NCBI RefSeq assembly: GCF_020162115.1
Contig: NZ_CP083911.1
Coordinates: forward strand, 310,001 to 374,000
Length of the DNA stretch: 64,000 nucleotides
Reading direction: 5' to 3'
Source of the DNA: Tepidimonas taiwanensis
Lineage (GTDB): Bacteria > Pseudomonadota > Gammaproteobacteria > Burkholderiales > Burkholderiaceae_C
Part shown: positions 1 to 8,341 of the stretch, piece by piece
Layout: each line of letters starts with the position of its first letter
Numbering within the stretch: position 1 is the stretch's first letter
Program-made: the position numbers and the translations under genes
Notes under the pieces: model-generated
Told to the model about the DNA's origin: nothing
The model's input: only the letters and a program-made list of their open reading frames with translations
Database searches by the model: none

Positions 1-548
1 GTGACCACGGGTTGCCGGACTACGATGCGACCATGCTGACGCAGTCCCCGGCGATGGCGGCGTACTTCGAGGACACGGTGCGCGCGGGGGCGGCACCGAA
101 GGCGGCGAGCAACTGGATCATGGGCGAGGTCTCGCGCCGGCTCAACGCAGCCGAGATCGGCATCGAGCGCTGCCCCGTGCCGCCGGCGCTGCTGGCCGCG
201 CTGTTGCAGCGCGTGGCCGACGGGACGGTGTCCAACAACGCCGCCAAGCAGGTGTTCGACGCGCTGTGGGCCGAGGCACCCGAGGCGGGGGCGGTGGCCG
301 ATGTGGCGGCGGCGCTCGCCCGGGTCGATGCGGTGATCGCCGCCAAGGGCTTGCGGCAGATGAACGACACCGGTGCCCTGCAGGCGATCGTCGAGCAGGT
401 CATTGCCGCCAACCCGAAAAACGTGGCCGAGTACCGCGCCGGCAAGGACAAGGCCTTCAACGCGCTCGTGGGGCAGGTGATGAAGGCCACGCAGGGCAAG
501 GCCAACCCGCAGCAGGTCAACGAGCTGCTCAAGCGCGCGCTGGGCTGA
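1..548 (+). CDS. gatB: Asp/Glu-tRNA amidotransferase subunit B, 3' part
   Basis: C-terminal part only; the gene enters from outside the window and its codon phase starts at base 3. GatB is the subunit of cytoplasmic GatCAB that phosphorylates mischarged Glu-tRNA(Gln)/Asp-tRNA(Asn) before amidation. What remains (about 181 residues) starts with the family motif HGLPDYDA and continues with the all-helical tRNA-binding tail domain, including the NNAAKQVFDALW stretch and a closing helix ending KRALG, as is usual for GatB. The ATP and amide chemistry domains lie upstream and cannot be checked. The next gene converges on it from the minus strand with a 14-base gap. Identification rests on continuous match to the family tail; the gatCAB order cannot be seen. 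Confidence 0.95.
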   Translation, partial: DHGLPDYDATMLTQSPAMAAYFEDTVRAGAAPKAASNWIMGEVSRRLNAAEIGIERCPVPPALLAALLQRVADGTVSNNAAKQVFDALWAEAPEAGAVADVAAALARVDAVIAAKGLRQMNDTGALQAIVEQVIAANPKNVAEYRAGKDKAFNALVGQVMKATQGKANPQQVNELLKRALG

Positions 549-562
549 CGGCTGCGGCGTGG

Positions 563-1264
563 TCAGCGGGGCGCGCCGGCGGCCCCCGCGTCTGCGTCGG
601 CGGTCGCCCACAGCCGCCGCAGCGTGCGCAACTCGGCGTCGAAGCGTTCTTCGATACGGGCCTTTTCGCGCTCCTGGTCGGCCAGAAACTGCGCCTGCAG
701 CTGCCGCTGTTTGGCGTTTTGCGCCAGACGCTGCTTGAGCGCGGGCGGCGTGCTGGCCGGGTCCTTGCGGTAGAACGCCATCTCCTCCTCGATGCGCTGG
801 CGCTCGCGTTCGAGGGTCTGCGCGTGCGCGCGCGCACTGTCGATGACCGACTGCACCTGGGCGATTGCGGCGGCGCGGGTCCGCTGGTGCGCGGCCTCGT
901 CGGGGTAGCGCATCAGCAGCAGCGCCTCGCGCCGGCGCTCCTCCGCCAGTCTCGTGGCGGCTTCGGAGGCTTCGCGCTGCCGGGCGGCCTCGCGTTCGCG
1001 CTCTTCCGGTGATGGCGGGGGCGGCACGATCTGCCGCACCGTCCCGGTCGGGCCCAGCACCCGCTGCGGGCGGTCGCGGCATTCCGCTATCGGCCGGTCC
1101 GACGACAACAGCCGCCCCTGGGCGTCGATGCACGTGTAGATGGCACCGTTGGCGGGTTTTGTCTGCGCGTGGGTGTTCAGCCCGGCAAGGCCGATACACA
1201 ACGCCCCGCCAACCACCGCGACGAGGCGTAACGAGGAGGGGCGCCAAACGAACCGGCTGGGCAT
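563..1264 (-). CDS. DUF4124-domain periplasmic protein with coiled coil
   Basis: A 233-residue protein of unknown function. Residues 1-34 form a signal peptide (hydrophobic core about 13-27, cleavage near THA-Q). Residues about 40-65 match the DUF4124 pattern (IYTCIDAQGR followed by SSDRPI and a second Cys), a short motif found in many proteobacterial periplasmic proteins. From about residue 85 to the end it is Glu/Arg/Gln-rich and reads as a long coiled coil. The start at 1264 is chosen because it places a clean signal peptide at the N terminus; the reading frame stays open far upstream, but that part is low-complexity shadow sequence. It converges with gatB. A cell-envelope scaffold role is only a guess. 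Confidence 0.8.
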   Translation of the reverse strand: MPSRFVWRPSSLRLVAVVGGALCIGLAGLNTHAQTKPANGAIYTCIDAQGRLLSSDRPIAECRDRPQRVLGPTGTVRQIVPPPPSPEEREREAARQREASEAATRLAEERRREALLLMRYPDEAAHQRTRAAAIAQVQSVIDSARAHAQTLERERQRIEEEMAFYRKDPASTPPALKQRLAQNAKQRQLQAQFLADQEREKARIEERFDAELRTLRRLWATADADAGAAGAPR

Positions 1265-1356
1265 GGGACGTGCGGGGTGCTGCCCCGTTCTGTGGTCTGG
1301 ACGTTGGTGTGGACGTTTCGACAGCCCCACCCGCCGCCAGGCGGCCCGGTGCTGCC

Positions 1357-2061
1357 TCAGCCGACGCCGTAGCGGGCACGGTACGCCTGCACGCGCGCGC
1401 GGTGCGCCTGCATGGCGGCGTCGTCTTGATGCTCCAGATATTGCAGCAAGTCCGACAGCTTGGCAATGGCGCACACCGCCAGGCCCAGTTCCCGCTGCAC
1501 ATACTGCACCGCGCTGTAGGGCACGTCGCGCACGGTGCCGTCCGGGCCGACTTCGGTTGCCATTTCCTGGCGATCGAGCGCGATGGCCATTGCGTGCGGT
1601 GTGGCGCCGGCGCCACGGATGATCGCGATCGACTCGCGGGCCGCGGTGCCCGCGCTCATCACGTCGTCGACGATCAGCACCCGCCCGCGCAGGGGCGCCC
1701 CGATCAGCGTGCCGCCCTCGCCGTGGTCCTTGGCTTCTTTCCGGTTGAACGCGAACGGCCGGTTGTGCCCGCGCCGCGCCAGCTCCACGGCCACCGCGGC
1801 GGCCAGCGGAATGCCTTTGTAGGCGGGACCGAAGAGCATGTCGAACGCGATGCCGCTGGCCAGGATGGCGTCGGCGTAAAACGCCGCGAGGCGCCCGAGC
1901 TTGGCCCCGTCGTCGAACAGGCCGGCGTTGAAAAAGTAGGGGCTCAGACGCCCGGCCTTGGTCTTGAACTCGCCAAAGCGCAGCACCCCGGCGTCCAGCG
2001 CGAACTGCACGAAGCGCTGGGCCAGGGCGTCGGGGGCGGGGTGTTCGGGGGGATGGGACAT
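1357..2061 (-). CDS. pyrE: orotate phosphoribosyltransferase
   Basis: Joins orotate and PRPP to give orotidine 5'-monophosphate, the fifth step of de novo pyrimidine synthesis. The PRPP-binding signature VLIVDDVMSAGTA is clear, as are the substrate-side motifs FGPAYKGIPLA and FNRKEAKDHGEGG, which mark the bacterial dimeric enzyme. At 234 residues it is slightly longer than the E. coli protein (213). I use the ATG at 2061; a GTG nine codons upstream (2088) is also open, and neither has a good Shine-Dalgarno sequence. It lies downstream of fluC on the same strand, with a gap of about 130 bases, so it probably has its own promoter. Confidence 0.96.
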   Translation of the reverse strand: MSHPPEHPAPDALAQRFVQFALDAGVLRFGEFKTKAGRLSPYFFNAGLFDDGAKLGRLAAFYADAILASGIAFDMLFGPAYKGIPLAAAVAVELARRGHNRPFAFNRKEAKDHGEGGTLIGAPLRGRVLIVDDVMSAGTAARESIAIIRGAGATPHAMAIALDRQEMATEVGPDGTVRDVPYSAVQYVQRELGLAVCAIAKLSDLLQYLEHQDDAAMQAHRARVQAYRARYGVG

Positions 2062-2194
2062 GGGGCGGTCGAAGGGAAATGGGGACACACGGGGTACGGG
2101 CCGTTGTCCGCGGCATGGGCAGCGCCATCACGCGGGCCGGCATCGAAAATGGCAGGCACCGGCGCCGAATTGTAGGCACCGACGCCGCCGCGCA

Positions 2195-2572
2195 TCAGCG
2201 CAGCGCGGACCAGGTGGCAAACCCGAGCGCGGTCAGCAGCAGCGATCCGCCGACGTGCAGGCCGATGGCCCCCAGCGCCCACAACAGTCGGCCCTGCTGC
2301 AGTAACGCCACCACCTCGACCGAGAAGCTGGAAAACGTCGTCAGCCCGCCCAGCAGCCCGGTCACGAGGAACAGCCGCCACTGCGGGGCGATCTCCGGGT
2401 GGTGCAGCAGCCACGCCACGATCAGCCCGATCGCATACCCGCCGATCCAGTTGGCCGCCAGCGTCCCGAGCGGCAGGTGGGGCAGCACCGCGTTGAGTCG
2501 CAGCCCCAGCCACCAGCGCAGCAGCGCGCCCAGTCCCGCGCCCGTCACCACCGCCGCCGCCGACATCAGCAC
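2195..2572 (-). CDS. fluC: fluoride ion channel FluC/CrcB
   Basis: Small dual-topology membrane protein (125 residues, four hydrophobic segments) that exports fluoride down its gradient. Family motifs are present: GALLRWWLG near the N terminus, GTLAANWIGGYAIG in the second helix and the TGLLGGLTTFSSFSVE signature in the third. The GTG at 2572 is preferred over the ATG two codons later because a strong Shine-Dalgarno sequence (AAGGAG, minus strand, 2579-2584) sits 6 bases before it. It is transcribed divergently from modA, with only 31 bases between the start codons, leaving no room for a fluoride riboswitch. A single copy suggests a homodimer. Confidence 0.95.
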   Translation of the reverse strand: MLMSAAAVVTGAGLGALLRWWLGLRLNAVLPHLPLGTLAANWIGGYAIGLIVAWLLHHPEIAPQWRLFLVTGLLGGLTTFSSFSVEVVALLQQGRLLWALGAIGLHVGGSLLLTALGFATWSALR

Positions 2573-2603
2573 CCCGCGCTCCTTTTATTTTATACTGAGC
2601 GGC
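2573..2603. promoter_or_regulatory. 31-base divergent control region, fluC / modA
   Basis: The whole space between two divergent start codons. On the plus strand TATACT (2591-2596) ends 7 bases before the modA ATG; on the minus strand TATAAA (about 2593-2588) precedes the fluC Shine-Dalgarno sequence. If these are -10 boxes, the two promoters overlap and the modA message would be leaderless or nearly so. I see no convincing -35 element and no obvious ModE-type palindrome. The -10 assignments are inference from sequence and spacing. Confidence 0.4.
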
Positions 2604-3440
2604 ATGCCCCGCCCACCGACCGTCGCCGCGCATGATACACAGGGCGCGCCCGTGCCCCGGCGTCGTCTGTTGCAGTGGGCCCTCGCCAGCGCCGCGGGCG
2701 TCGGCGCCGCGCGGGTGGGGCCCGCCGCGGCGCGGGGGGAGGTCACGACGGTGGTCGCGGCGTCGGACCTCAAGTTTGCGCTGGAGGAACTCGCCGATAC
2801 CTTCCAGCGTGCGAGTGCTCACCGGTTGCGGTTGATTTTTGGTTCCTCCGGGCAATTCACGACGCAGATTCTGCAGGGGGCGCCGTTTCACCTGTTTTTG
2901 TCGGCGGATGAGGCGTTCGTGACGCGGCTGGTGCAGGCGGGCCGTACCCAGGGCGACGGACGGCTGTACGCCGTGGGGCGCATCGGCCTGCTCGTCGGGG
3001 CCGGGGGGGCGCTGCAGCCCGACGGCACCCTGCGCGATCTGGGCGCGGCGCTGCGCGACGGGCGGCTGCGCAAGCTCGCCATCGCGCACCCGGAACATGC
3101 GCCCTACGGTGCCCGGGCGCAGGAGGCCCTGCAGCACGCCGGACTGTGGCAGGCCGTGCAGCCACACCTGGTCCTCGGTGAAAACGTCGCCCAGGCGGCG
3201 CAGTTCGTGTTGACGGGCGGCGCGCAGGCCGGCATCGTCGCGCAGTCGCTCGCGCGTGCGCCCGCGGTCGCGGCGGTGACGCGTTTCGCGCTGATCGACG
3301 CGGCGTGGCACCAGCCGCTGCGGCAGCGCATGGTGGTGCTGCGCGGCGCGCCACCGGCTGCGCACGCGTTCTACGAGTACCTGGCCACGCCGGCGGCGCA
3401 GGCCGTGCTGGCCCGCTACGGGTTCGAGGCCCCGCGCTAA
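2604..3440 (+). CDS. modA: molybdate ABC transporter, periplasmic binding protein
   Basis: Captures molybdate (or tungstate) in the periplasm and delivers it to ModBC. The 278-residue precursor has an N-terminal export signal with three arginines at 19-21 (RRRLLQ) before a moderately hydrophobic stretch and an alanine-rich cleavage zone near residue 44; this resembles a Tat signal, unusual for ModA, though Sec export remains possible. The mature part has the ModA pattern: AASDLKFALEELA at the start, FGSSGQFTTQI (oxyanion-binding serines), FLSADE, and the hinge segment HPEHAPYGARAQEAL. It is the first gene of modABC, 12 bases before modB. Confidence 0.94.
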   Translation: MPRPPTVAAHDTQGAPVPRRRLLQWALASAAGVGAARVGPAAARGEVTTVVAASDLKFALEELADTFQRASAHRLRLIFGSSGQFTTQILQGAPFHLFLSADEAFVTRLVQAGRTQGDGRLYAVGRIGLLVGAGGALQPDGTLRDLGAALRDGRLRKLAIAHPEHAPYGARAQEALQHAGLWQAVQPHLVLGENVAQAAQFVLTGGAQAGIVAQSLARAPAVAAVTRFALIDAAWHQPLRQRMVVLRGAPPAAHAFYEYLATPAAQAVLARYGFEAPR

Positions 3441-3452
3441 AGGTCGCTGCCG

Positions 3453-4118
3453 ATGGATGTGGCCGCTCTGACGCTGTCGGTGGAGCTGGCGGGGGTGACG
3501 CTGGCGCTGCTGCTGCCGCCGGGGGTTTGGCTGGGGCGGTGTCTGGCCTACCGGCGGTTTCCCGGGCGGGTGTGGGTGGAGGCGGCGATCCTGCTGCCGC
3601 TGGTACTGCCGCCGACGGTGCTGGGCTTTTACCTGTTGATGGCGCTGGGTGCGGCGTCGCCGCTCGGGCTCTGGCTGCAGCAGACGCTGGGGGTGACCCT
3701 GACCTTCAACTTTGCCGGGCTGGTGATCGCCTCGCTGGTGTTCAACCTGCCCTTCGTCGTGCAGCCGGCGCAGCGCGCCTTCGAGGCGATCGACCCGCGT
3801 CTGCTGGAGGCCGCGGCGCTCAGCGGTCTGTCGGGCTGGCAAACGTTTTGGCGGGTCGAGTTGCCGCTGGCGTGGCGCGGCATCGTGTCGGCGGCGGTGC
3901 TGACGTTCGTGCACACGCTGGGGGAGTTCGGCGTCGTGCTGATGATGGGCGGTAACATCCCGGGCGAGACGCGCACGCTCGCCATCGCCATTTACGATCG
4001 CGTGCAGGCGTTTGACTGGGCCGGCGCCCATGCCATGGCGGCGTTGCTGCTGGCGCTGTCGCTGCTGGCCGTGGCGGTGTCGCTGGCCGCGACCGGGCGG
4101 CGGGGATGGCAGCCGTGA
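3453..4118 (+). CDS. modB: molybdate ABC transporter permease
   Basis: Inner-membrane subunit of the molybdate importer, 221 residues with about five transmembrane segments. The binding-protein-dependent permease (EAA) loop that docks on the ATPase is seen as EAAALSGLSGWQTFWRVELP, followed by the conserved TFVHTLGEFGVVLMMGGNIPG, which is diagnostic for ModB/CysT-type permeases. It starts 12 bases after modA and its end overlaps the start of modC by 13 bases, so the three genes are translationally linked. Confidence 0.96.
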   Translation: MDVAALTLSVELAGVTLALLLPPGVWLGRCLAYRRFPGRVWVEAAILLPLVLPPTVLGFYLLMALGAASPLGLWLQQTLGVTLTFNFAGLVIASLVFNLPFVVQPAQRAFEAIDPRLLEAAALSGLSGWQTFWRVELPLAWRGIVSAAVLTFVHTLGEFGVVLMMGGNIPGETRTLAIAIYDRVQAFDWAGAHAMAALLLALSLLAVAVSLAATGRRGWQP

Positions 4119-5308
4119 GCGGCGCGCCGGTCGCACCGCCCCCCTCGGTATCCGATGACGCCGGCGCGGGGCTGGTCGCGCAAATCGAGCAGGCGCAGCC
4201 CATGCCGCTGCACGGTGCCCTGCGCTGTGCGCCGGGCGAGCTGCTGGCGCTGGTCGGCCCGTCCGGGGCGGGCAAGTCCTCGTGGCTGCGCGTGCTGGCG
4301 GGCCTGATGCGCCCGGCGCGGGGACGCGTGCAGGTCGGTGGCGAGGTGTGGCTGGACACCGCATCCGGCACCTGGGTGCCGCCGCAGCGCCGGCACGTGG
4401 GGCTGGTCTTTCAGCATTACGCGCTGATGCCGCACCTCAGCGCCCAGGACAACGTGGCGCTGGCGTTGCTGGAGCAGCCCAGCGCCGCCCGCGCCGCGCA
4501 GGCGCTACAGTGGCTGCGGCGCGTCGGCTTGGACGAGGCGCACGCCCGGCGTCGCCCGGCCGCGCTGTCGGGTGGGCAGCAGCAGCGCGTGGCGCTGGCG
4601 CGGGCGCTGGCGCGGCAGCCGCGGCTGTTGCTGCTCGACGAGCCGTTTTCTGCGGTGGACCAGTTGCAGCGGCAGAGTCTCTATGCCTTGCTGGCGGAAC
4701 TGCGGCAGCAGCTGCACATCCCGATCGTGCTCGTGACGCACGACCTGAGCGAGGCGCGCCAGCTCGCCGACACGCTGGCGGTGATGGATCGGGGTGAGAT
4801 TCTGCAGCAGGGTGCGCCGCAGCGGCTTTACCGCGCGCCGCGCAACGCCCGGGTGGCGGACGTCGTGGGCGTCCAGAACCGCTTTGCCGGCCGCTGGGAG
4901 GGCCCGGCCGACGCGCCCGGCACCGGCTGGCTGCAGTGGCTCTCGGCCCCTGCCGACGCCGGGGGACAGGGGGTGGCGCGCCTGCGGGTCCCGGACAAGG
5001 GGCGGATTCCCGCCGGCCAGCCCGTCACCTGGGTCATCCAGCGCGATGGCCTCACACTGACGCGTGAACCGGTCGCCGGCGACGCGATGCTCCCGGCGTG
5101 TGCCCGGCTGCCCGTGCAGGTGTGCGACGTGCGCCACCTGGGCGATCTGTCGCTGCTCGTGCTGGCGCTGCGCGACGCGCCGGCGGTGCAGGTGCGGCTG
5201 ACGCTCAGCGGCGCCGCGCGCCAGCAGTGGTCGGTGGGCGACGCGGGGCTCTTGCAGTTGGACTGCGCGTGGGTGCACGTGATGCCGACGCGGCTGCGTC
5301 CGGTCTAG
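4106..5308 (+). CDS. modC: molybdate ABC transporter ATPase
   Basis: Energises molybdate import. The 400-residue protein has Walker A GPSGAGKSS at 51-59, the ABC signature LSGGQ at 154-158, Walker B LLLLDEP at 174-180 and the H-loop histidine in VTHDLSEA. The C-terminal third is a TOBE/MOP-like oxyanion-binding region, as usual for ModC. The first strand is atypically short and proline-rich before residue 23. ATG 4106 overlaps modB by 13 bases; a GTG at 4115 forming a GTGA overlap with the modB stop is an equally reasonable start. No modE regulator is visible nearby. Confidence 0.95.
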   Translation: MAAVSGAPVAPPPSVSDDAGAGLVAQIEQAQPMPLHGALRCAPGELLALVGPSGAGKSSWLRVLAGLMRPARGRVQVGGEVWLDTASGTWVPPQRRHVGLVFQHYALMPHLSAQDNVALALLEQPSAARAAQALQWLRRVGLDEAHARRRPAALSGGQQQRVALARALARQPRLLLLDEPFSAVDQLQRQSLYALLAELRQQLHIPIVLVTHDLSEARQLADTLAVMDRGEILQQGAPQRLYRAPRNARVADVVGVQNRFAGRWEGPADAPGTGWLQWLSAPADAGGQGVARLRVPDKGRIPAGQPVTWVIQRDGLTLTREPVAGDAMLPACARLPVQVCDVRHLGDLSLLVLALRDAPAVQVRLTLSGAARQQWSVGDAGLLQLDCAWVHVMPTRLRPV

Positions 5309-5505
5309 GTCCATCGAGGCTGTCGCACGCCAGGACCGCGTGCGCGGACTTCTCTCAGTCGACGCCCCAGCAAGCGCGCATGCCGGGCCCGGTCCCGAGC
5401 GCGCCGCCGACGACGATGGCCCCGGCACGATGCTGTCGTGCGTTTCCCGTTTCCATCACACCGAGAGGGCGCGGTGCGGGAACGTAAAACGTCTTCGTGT
5501 CATGA

Positions 5506-6411
5506 TCATCCATGACCCGCCCCGATGACCCCCGCCGCCACATGGCCCGCGGGCACGTGCTCGGCGGCGCTGTGGACGTGGCGCGTCTGGTCGTCGAAAA
5601 AGAAGTCCGGTTCGAACTCGCGCAGGAAAGCGCCCTTGGGCAGGCCACCAAGGAACATCGCCTCGTCCACCTCGATGCGCCAGTCCATCAGCGTGCGGAT
5701 GGCGCGCTCGTGGGCCGGTGCGCTGCGGGCCGTCACCAGTGCCGTGCGGATGCGCATCGCGTCCGTGCCCTCCTGCTGCAGCCGGTGCAGCGCCTGCAGC
5801 AGCGGTTTGAAGGGGCCGCCGGGCAGCGGCTGCGCGGCCTTGGCGGACTCGTGGGCCTGAAAGGCGTCCAGCCCTTCGGCCTGGAAGACCCGTTCCGCCT
5901 CGTCGGAAAACAGCACGGCGTCGCCGTCGAAGGCGATGCGCACCTCGTTTGGGTGGGCATCGGACGCGCGCTGCGCGTGCGGATAGACCTGTGCGGCGGG
6001 AAAGCCGGCCGCCAGCGCCGCACGCACGTCGTCGAGGTTGGCCGACAAGAACAGGTTGGCCCGCAACGGCCGCAGGTAGCGCCACGGCGGCGCCCCGCGC
6101 GTGAAGACGCCGCGCTGGATCGGCAGCCCGTAGTGGGTGGCGGAGCGAAACACGCGCATGCCGGACACCGGGTCGTTGCGCGACAGGATCACCACCTCGA
6201 CCCGCTGCGCGCGCGCGTCGTTGAAGCCGAGCAGCTTGCGCACGAGCGAAAACGCCACGCCCGGCGCGGCCGGCTGCTCCAGCCGCTGCAGTTGCAGCTG
6301 CATGTAGGCGCGGTCGTCGCCCTGCTCGAAGACGCGGTTTTCCTCCTCGAAGTCGAACAGCGCCCGCGACGAAATCGCCACCACCAGCCGGCCGTCGAGC
6401 AGAGAGGTCAT
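5506..6411 (-). CDS. cytosolic 5'-nucleotidase (cN-I-like)
   Basis: Member of the 5-nucleotidase family related to eukaryotic cytosolic nucleotidase I (HAD superfamily), which dephosphorylates nucleoside monophosphates. Of 301 residues, the N terminus holds AISSRALFDFEEEN, the family signature; the central region has SRNDPVSGMRVFRSA, and the metal/phosphate motif FDGDAVLFSDEAE follows. The ATG at 6411 overlaps the stop of the upstream nucleotidyltransferase gene by 4 bases (ATGA), so the two are probably co-translated. It converges with modC. Substrate preference cannot be read from sequence. Confidence 0.88.
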   Translation of the reverse strand: MTSLLDGRLVVAISSRALFDFEEENRVFEQGDDRAYMQLQLQRLEQPAAPGVAFSLVRKLLGFNDARAQRVEVVILSRNDPVSGMRVFRSATHYGLPIQRGVFTRGAPPWRYLRPLRANLFLSANLDDVRAALAAGFPAAQVYPHAQRASDAHPNEVRIAFDGDAVLFSDEAERVFQAEGLDAFQAHESAKAAQPLPGGPFKPLLQALHRLQQEGTDAMRIRTALVTARSAPAHERAIRTLMDWRIEVDEAMFLGGLPKGAFLREFEPDFFFDDQTRHVHSAAEHVPAGHVAAGVIGAGHG

Positions 6412-6707
6412 AGCAACACCCCCTGCTCGTGGGCGATGCGGTGGATCGGTTGGGGCAGGAGGTTGGGGGCCTCCACGACGATGTCGATGTGCTGCTCCCC
6501 CAGCGCCAGCTGCAGCCGCGCGCCGAGTTGGGCGGCGAGCAGCGCGGGGCGCTCCACCGCCTGCGGGACGGTCACCAGCAGGTCGATATCGCCGCCGCGG
6601 GCACGATCGTCGACGCGCGAGCCGAACAGGCGCACCTGCGCGTGCGGCCCGAACACGGCACGCACCTCGTCGGCAATTCGTTGGGCCTCGTCGGGGGACA
6701 GTCGCAT
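6408..6707 (-). CDS. minimal nucleotidyltransferase (MNT) domain protein
   Basis: A 99-residue protein that is essentially only a DNA-polymerase-beta-type nucleotidyltransferase fold. The active-site pattern is complete: GSR at 29-31, Asp40 and Asp42 (GGDIDLLV) and a third Asp at about 75 (HIDIVVEAP). Proteins of this size usually act as the antitoxin-like half of MNT/HEPN pairs (MntA AMPylates HepT), but no HEPN gene flanks it. Instead it overlaps a 5'-nucleotidase gene by 4 bases. Its acceptor substrate is unknown. It is divergent from serS, with 200 bases between them. Confidence 0.85.
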   Translation of the reverse strand: MRLSPDEAQRIADEVRAVFGPHAQVRLFGSRVDDRARGGDIDLLVTVPQAVERPALLAAQLGARLQLALGEQHIDIVVEAPNLLPQPIHRIAHEQGVLL

Positions 6708-6892
6708 GGGCCGATTCTGGCACGAGACGCCGGTGCGTGGGCGGTGAGGGCGGCGGCTCCAGTGTCGGTGGGCGCGACGGCCGTTGCGGGCCGGACGCGG
6801 GCGCGCGGGCGGGGCCGTCGTCGGCGGCTCGTCGGGCCCCGGGCCGGGTTGCCGCGCGTCGATGGCGCTGCGGTGCAGCAGGCGCGGCGGCC

Positions 6893-6898
6893 TACAAT
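6893..6898 (+). promoter_or_regulatory. candidate -10 box for serS
   Basis: TACAAT ends 9 bases before the serS start codon. With such spacing transcription would begin almost at the ATG, giving a near-leaderless message. No matching -35 box is evident, so this is a weak call based on motif and position only. Confidence 0.35.
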
Positions 6899-6907
6899 CG
6901 CGCCACC

Positions 6908-8227
6908 ATGCTCGACATCGCTTTGCTACGCCGCGACCTGGACGCCGTCGTCGCGCGGCTCGAGACCCGCAAGTCCCCCCAACCGTACCTGGACGTCGCC
7001 GCCTTCACCGCGCTCGAGAACGAGCGCAAGGCGCTGCAGGTGCAGACCGAAACGCTGCAGGCGCGGCGCAACGCGCTCTCCAAGCAAATCGGCCAGCTCA
7101 AGGGCCAGGGCCGGCACGCCGAGGCCGAGGCGGCGATGGCGGAGGTGAGTGAGATCAAGGGTACGCTGGAAGCGTGTGCGGCGCGGCTGGAGCAGATCCA
7201 GACCGAGCTGCAGGCGCTGCTGCTGGCCGTGCCCAACCTGCCGCAGCCAGAGGTGCCCGTCGGGCCCGACGAGAGCGGCAATGTGGAGCTGCGCCGCTGG
7301 AGCCCCGGCGGTGGCTACGGGGGTGACCCGGCACCGCTGCCGTTCGAGCCGCGCGACCACGTCGCGCTGGGCGAACGCCTGGGGCTGGACTTCGAGACCG
7401 CTGCCAAGCTCAGCGGCGCGCGGTTTGCCGTCATGCGCGGGCCGATCGCGCGACTGCACCGGGCGCTGGCGCAATTCATGCTGGACGTGCAGACTACCGA
7501 GCACGGCTACACGGAGTGCTACACGCCCTACATCGTCAACGCCGAGACGCTGCGCGGCACGGGTCAGTTGCCCAAGTTCGAGGCCGACCTGTTTGCGGCC
7601 AAGAAGGGCGGCGCGGAGGGTGAGGACGGGGCGATGTACCTGATCCCGACCAGCGAGGTGACGCTGACCAATTTCGTGCGCGACACCATCCTGGCCGAGG
7701 GCGACCTGCCCATCAAGTTGACCGCGCACACGCCGTGCTTCCGCTCCGAGGCGGGGGCGGCCGGGCGCGATACGCGTGGGCTGATCCGCCAGCACCAGTT
7801 CGACAAAGTCGAGATGGTGCAGATCGTGCACCCGCAGCACAGCCACGCGGCGCTGGAGGAGATGACCGCGCACGCCGAAGCCATCCTGCAACGGCTGGGG
7901 CTGCCGTACCGCGTGGTGCTGCTGTGCACCGGCGACATGGGCTTTGGCGCGGCGCGCACGCACGACCTGGAGGTGTGGCTGCCGGCGCAGGGGACGTACC
8001 GCGAAATCAGCTCGGTGAGCAACTGCGAGGCGTTCCAGGCACGGCGGCTGCAGGCGCGCTTTCGCAACGCGCAGGGCAAGACCGAGCTCGTGCACACGCT
8101 CAACGGCTCGGGGCTGGCGGTGGGACGCACGCTGGTGGCGGTGCTGGAAAACTACCAGAACGCCGACGGCAGCATCACGGTGCCCAGCGCGCTGCGCCCC
8201 TACCTGGGCGGAGCCGAGCGGCTGTGA
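6908..8227 (+). CDS. serS: seryl-tRNA synthetase
   Basis: Class II synthetase that charges tRNA(Ser) with serine (and tRNA(Sec) where present). The 439 residues comprise an N-terminal antiparallel coiled-coil arm (about 30-105) that grips the long variable arm of the tRNA, then the catalytic core. Motif 2 is seen as FRSEAGAAGRDTRGLIRQHQF and motif 3 as LNGSGLAVGRTLVAVLEN. Length is normal for bacteria. A longer open frame exists upstream, but ATG 6908 matches the conserved N terminus MLDIALLRRD. Monocistronic by appearance. Confidence 0.98.
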   Translation: MLDIALLRRDLDAVVARLETRKSPQPYLDVAAFTALENERKALQVQTETLQARRNALSKQIGQLKGQGRHAEAEAAMAEVSEIKGTLEACAARLEQIQTELQALLLAVPNLPQPEVPVGPDESGNVELRRWSPGGGYGGDPAPLPFEPRDHVALGERLGLDFETAAKLSGARFAVMRGPIARLHRALAQFMLDVQTTEHGYTECYTPYIVNAETLRGTGQLPKFEADLFAAKKGGAEGEDGAMYLIPTSEVTLTNFVRDTILAEGDLPIKLTAHTPCFRSEAGAAGRDTRGLIRQHQFDKVEMVQIVHPQHSHAALEEMTAHAEAILQRLGLPYRVVLLCTGDMGFGAARTHDLEVWLPAQGTYREISSVSNCEAFQARRLQARFRNAQGKTELVHTLNGSGLAVGRTLVAVLENYQNADGSITVPSALRPYLGGAERL

Positions 8228-8341
8228 ACAGGGGGCCGTGCTTCCCCCAGCGGGTGCGCGGCGTGCACGGGACGCAGCCCTCCCTTTCATGCGGCCGTCA
8301 CACTGGCCGGCTATCCTGCATGCCATTCGGTCGAATAGGGT

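Noticed and set aside
2573..2603. Possible fluoride riboswitch before fluC
   Set aside because: Only 31 bases separate the fluC and modA start codons and none of the crcB-motif landmarks is present.
1944..4364. Very long open frame on the minus strand opposite modABC (over 800 codons)
   Set aside because: Composition is Arg/Pro/Gln low-complexity with no domain; it is antisense to well-supported modA, modB and modC. Long shadow frames are expected at this GC content.
5440..5475. Hairpin between modC and the 5'-nucleotidase gene as a bidirectional terminator
   Set aside because: Short interrupted stems (TTCCCG/CGGGAA and CACCG/CGGTG) without a T tract on either side; too weak to list.
8290..8330. 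Sigma-54-type promoter upstream of the unknown protein at 8342
   Set aside because: The GG and GC dinucleotides are 11 bases apart instead of the required 10, and flanking bases do not fit.
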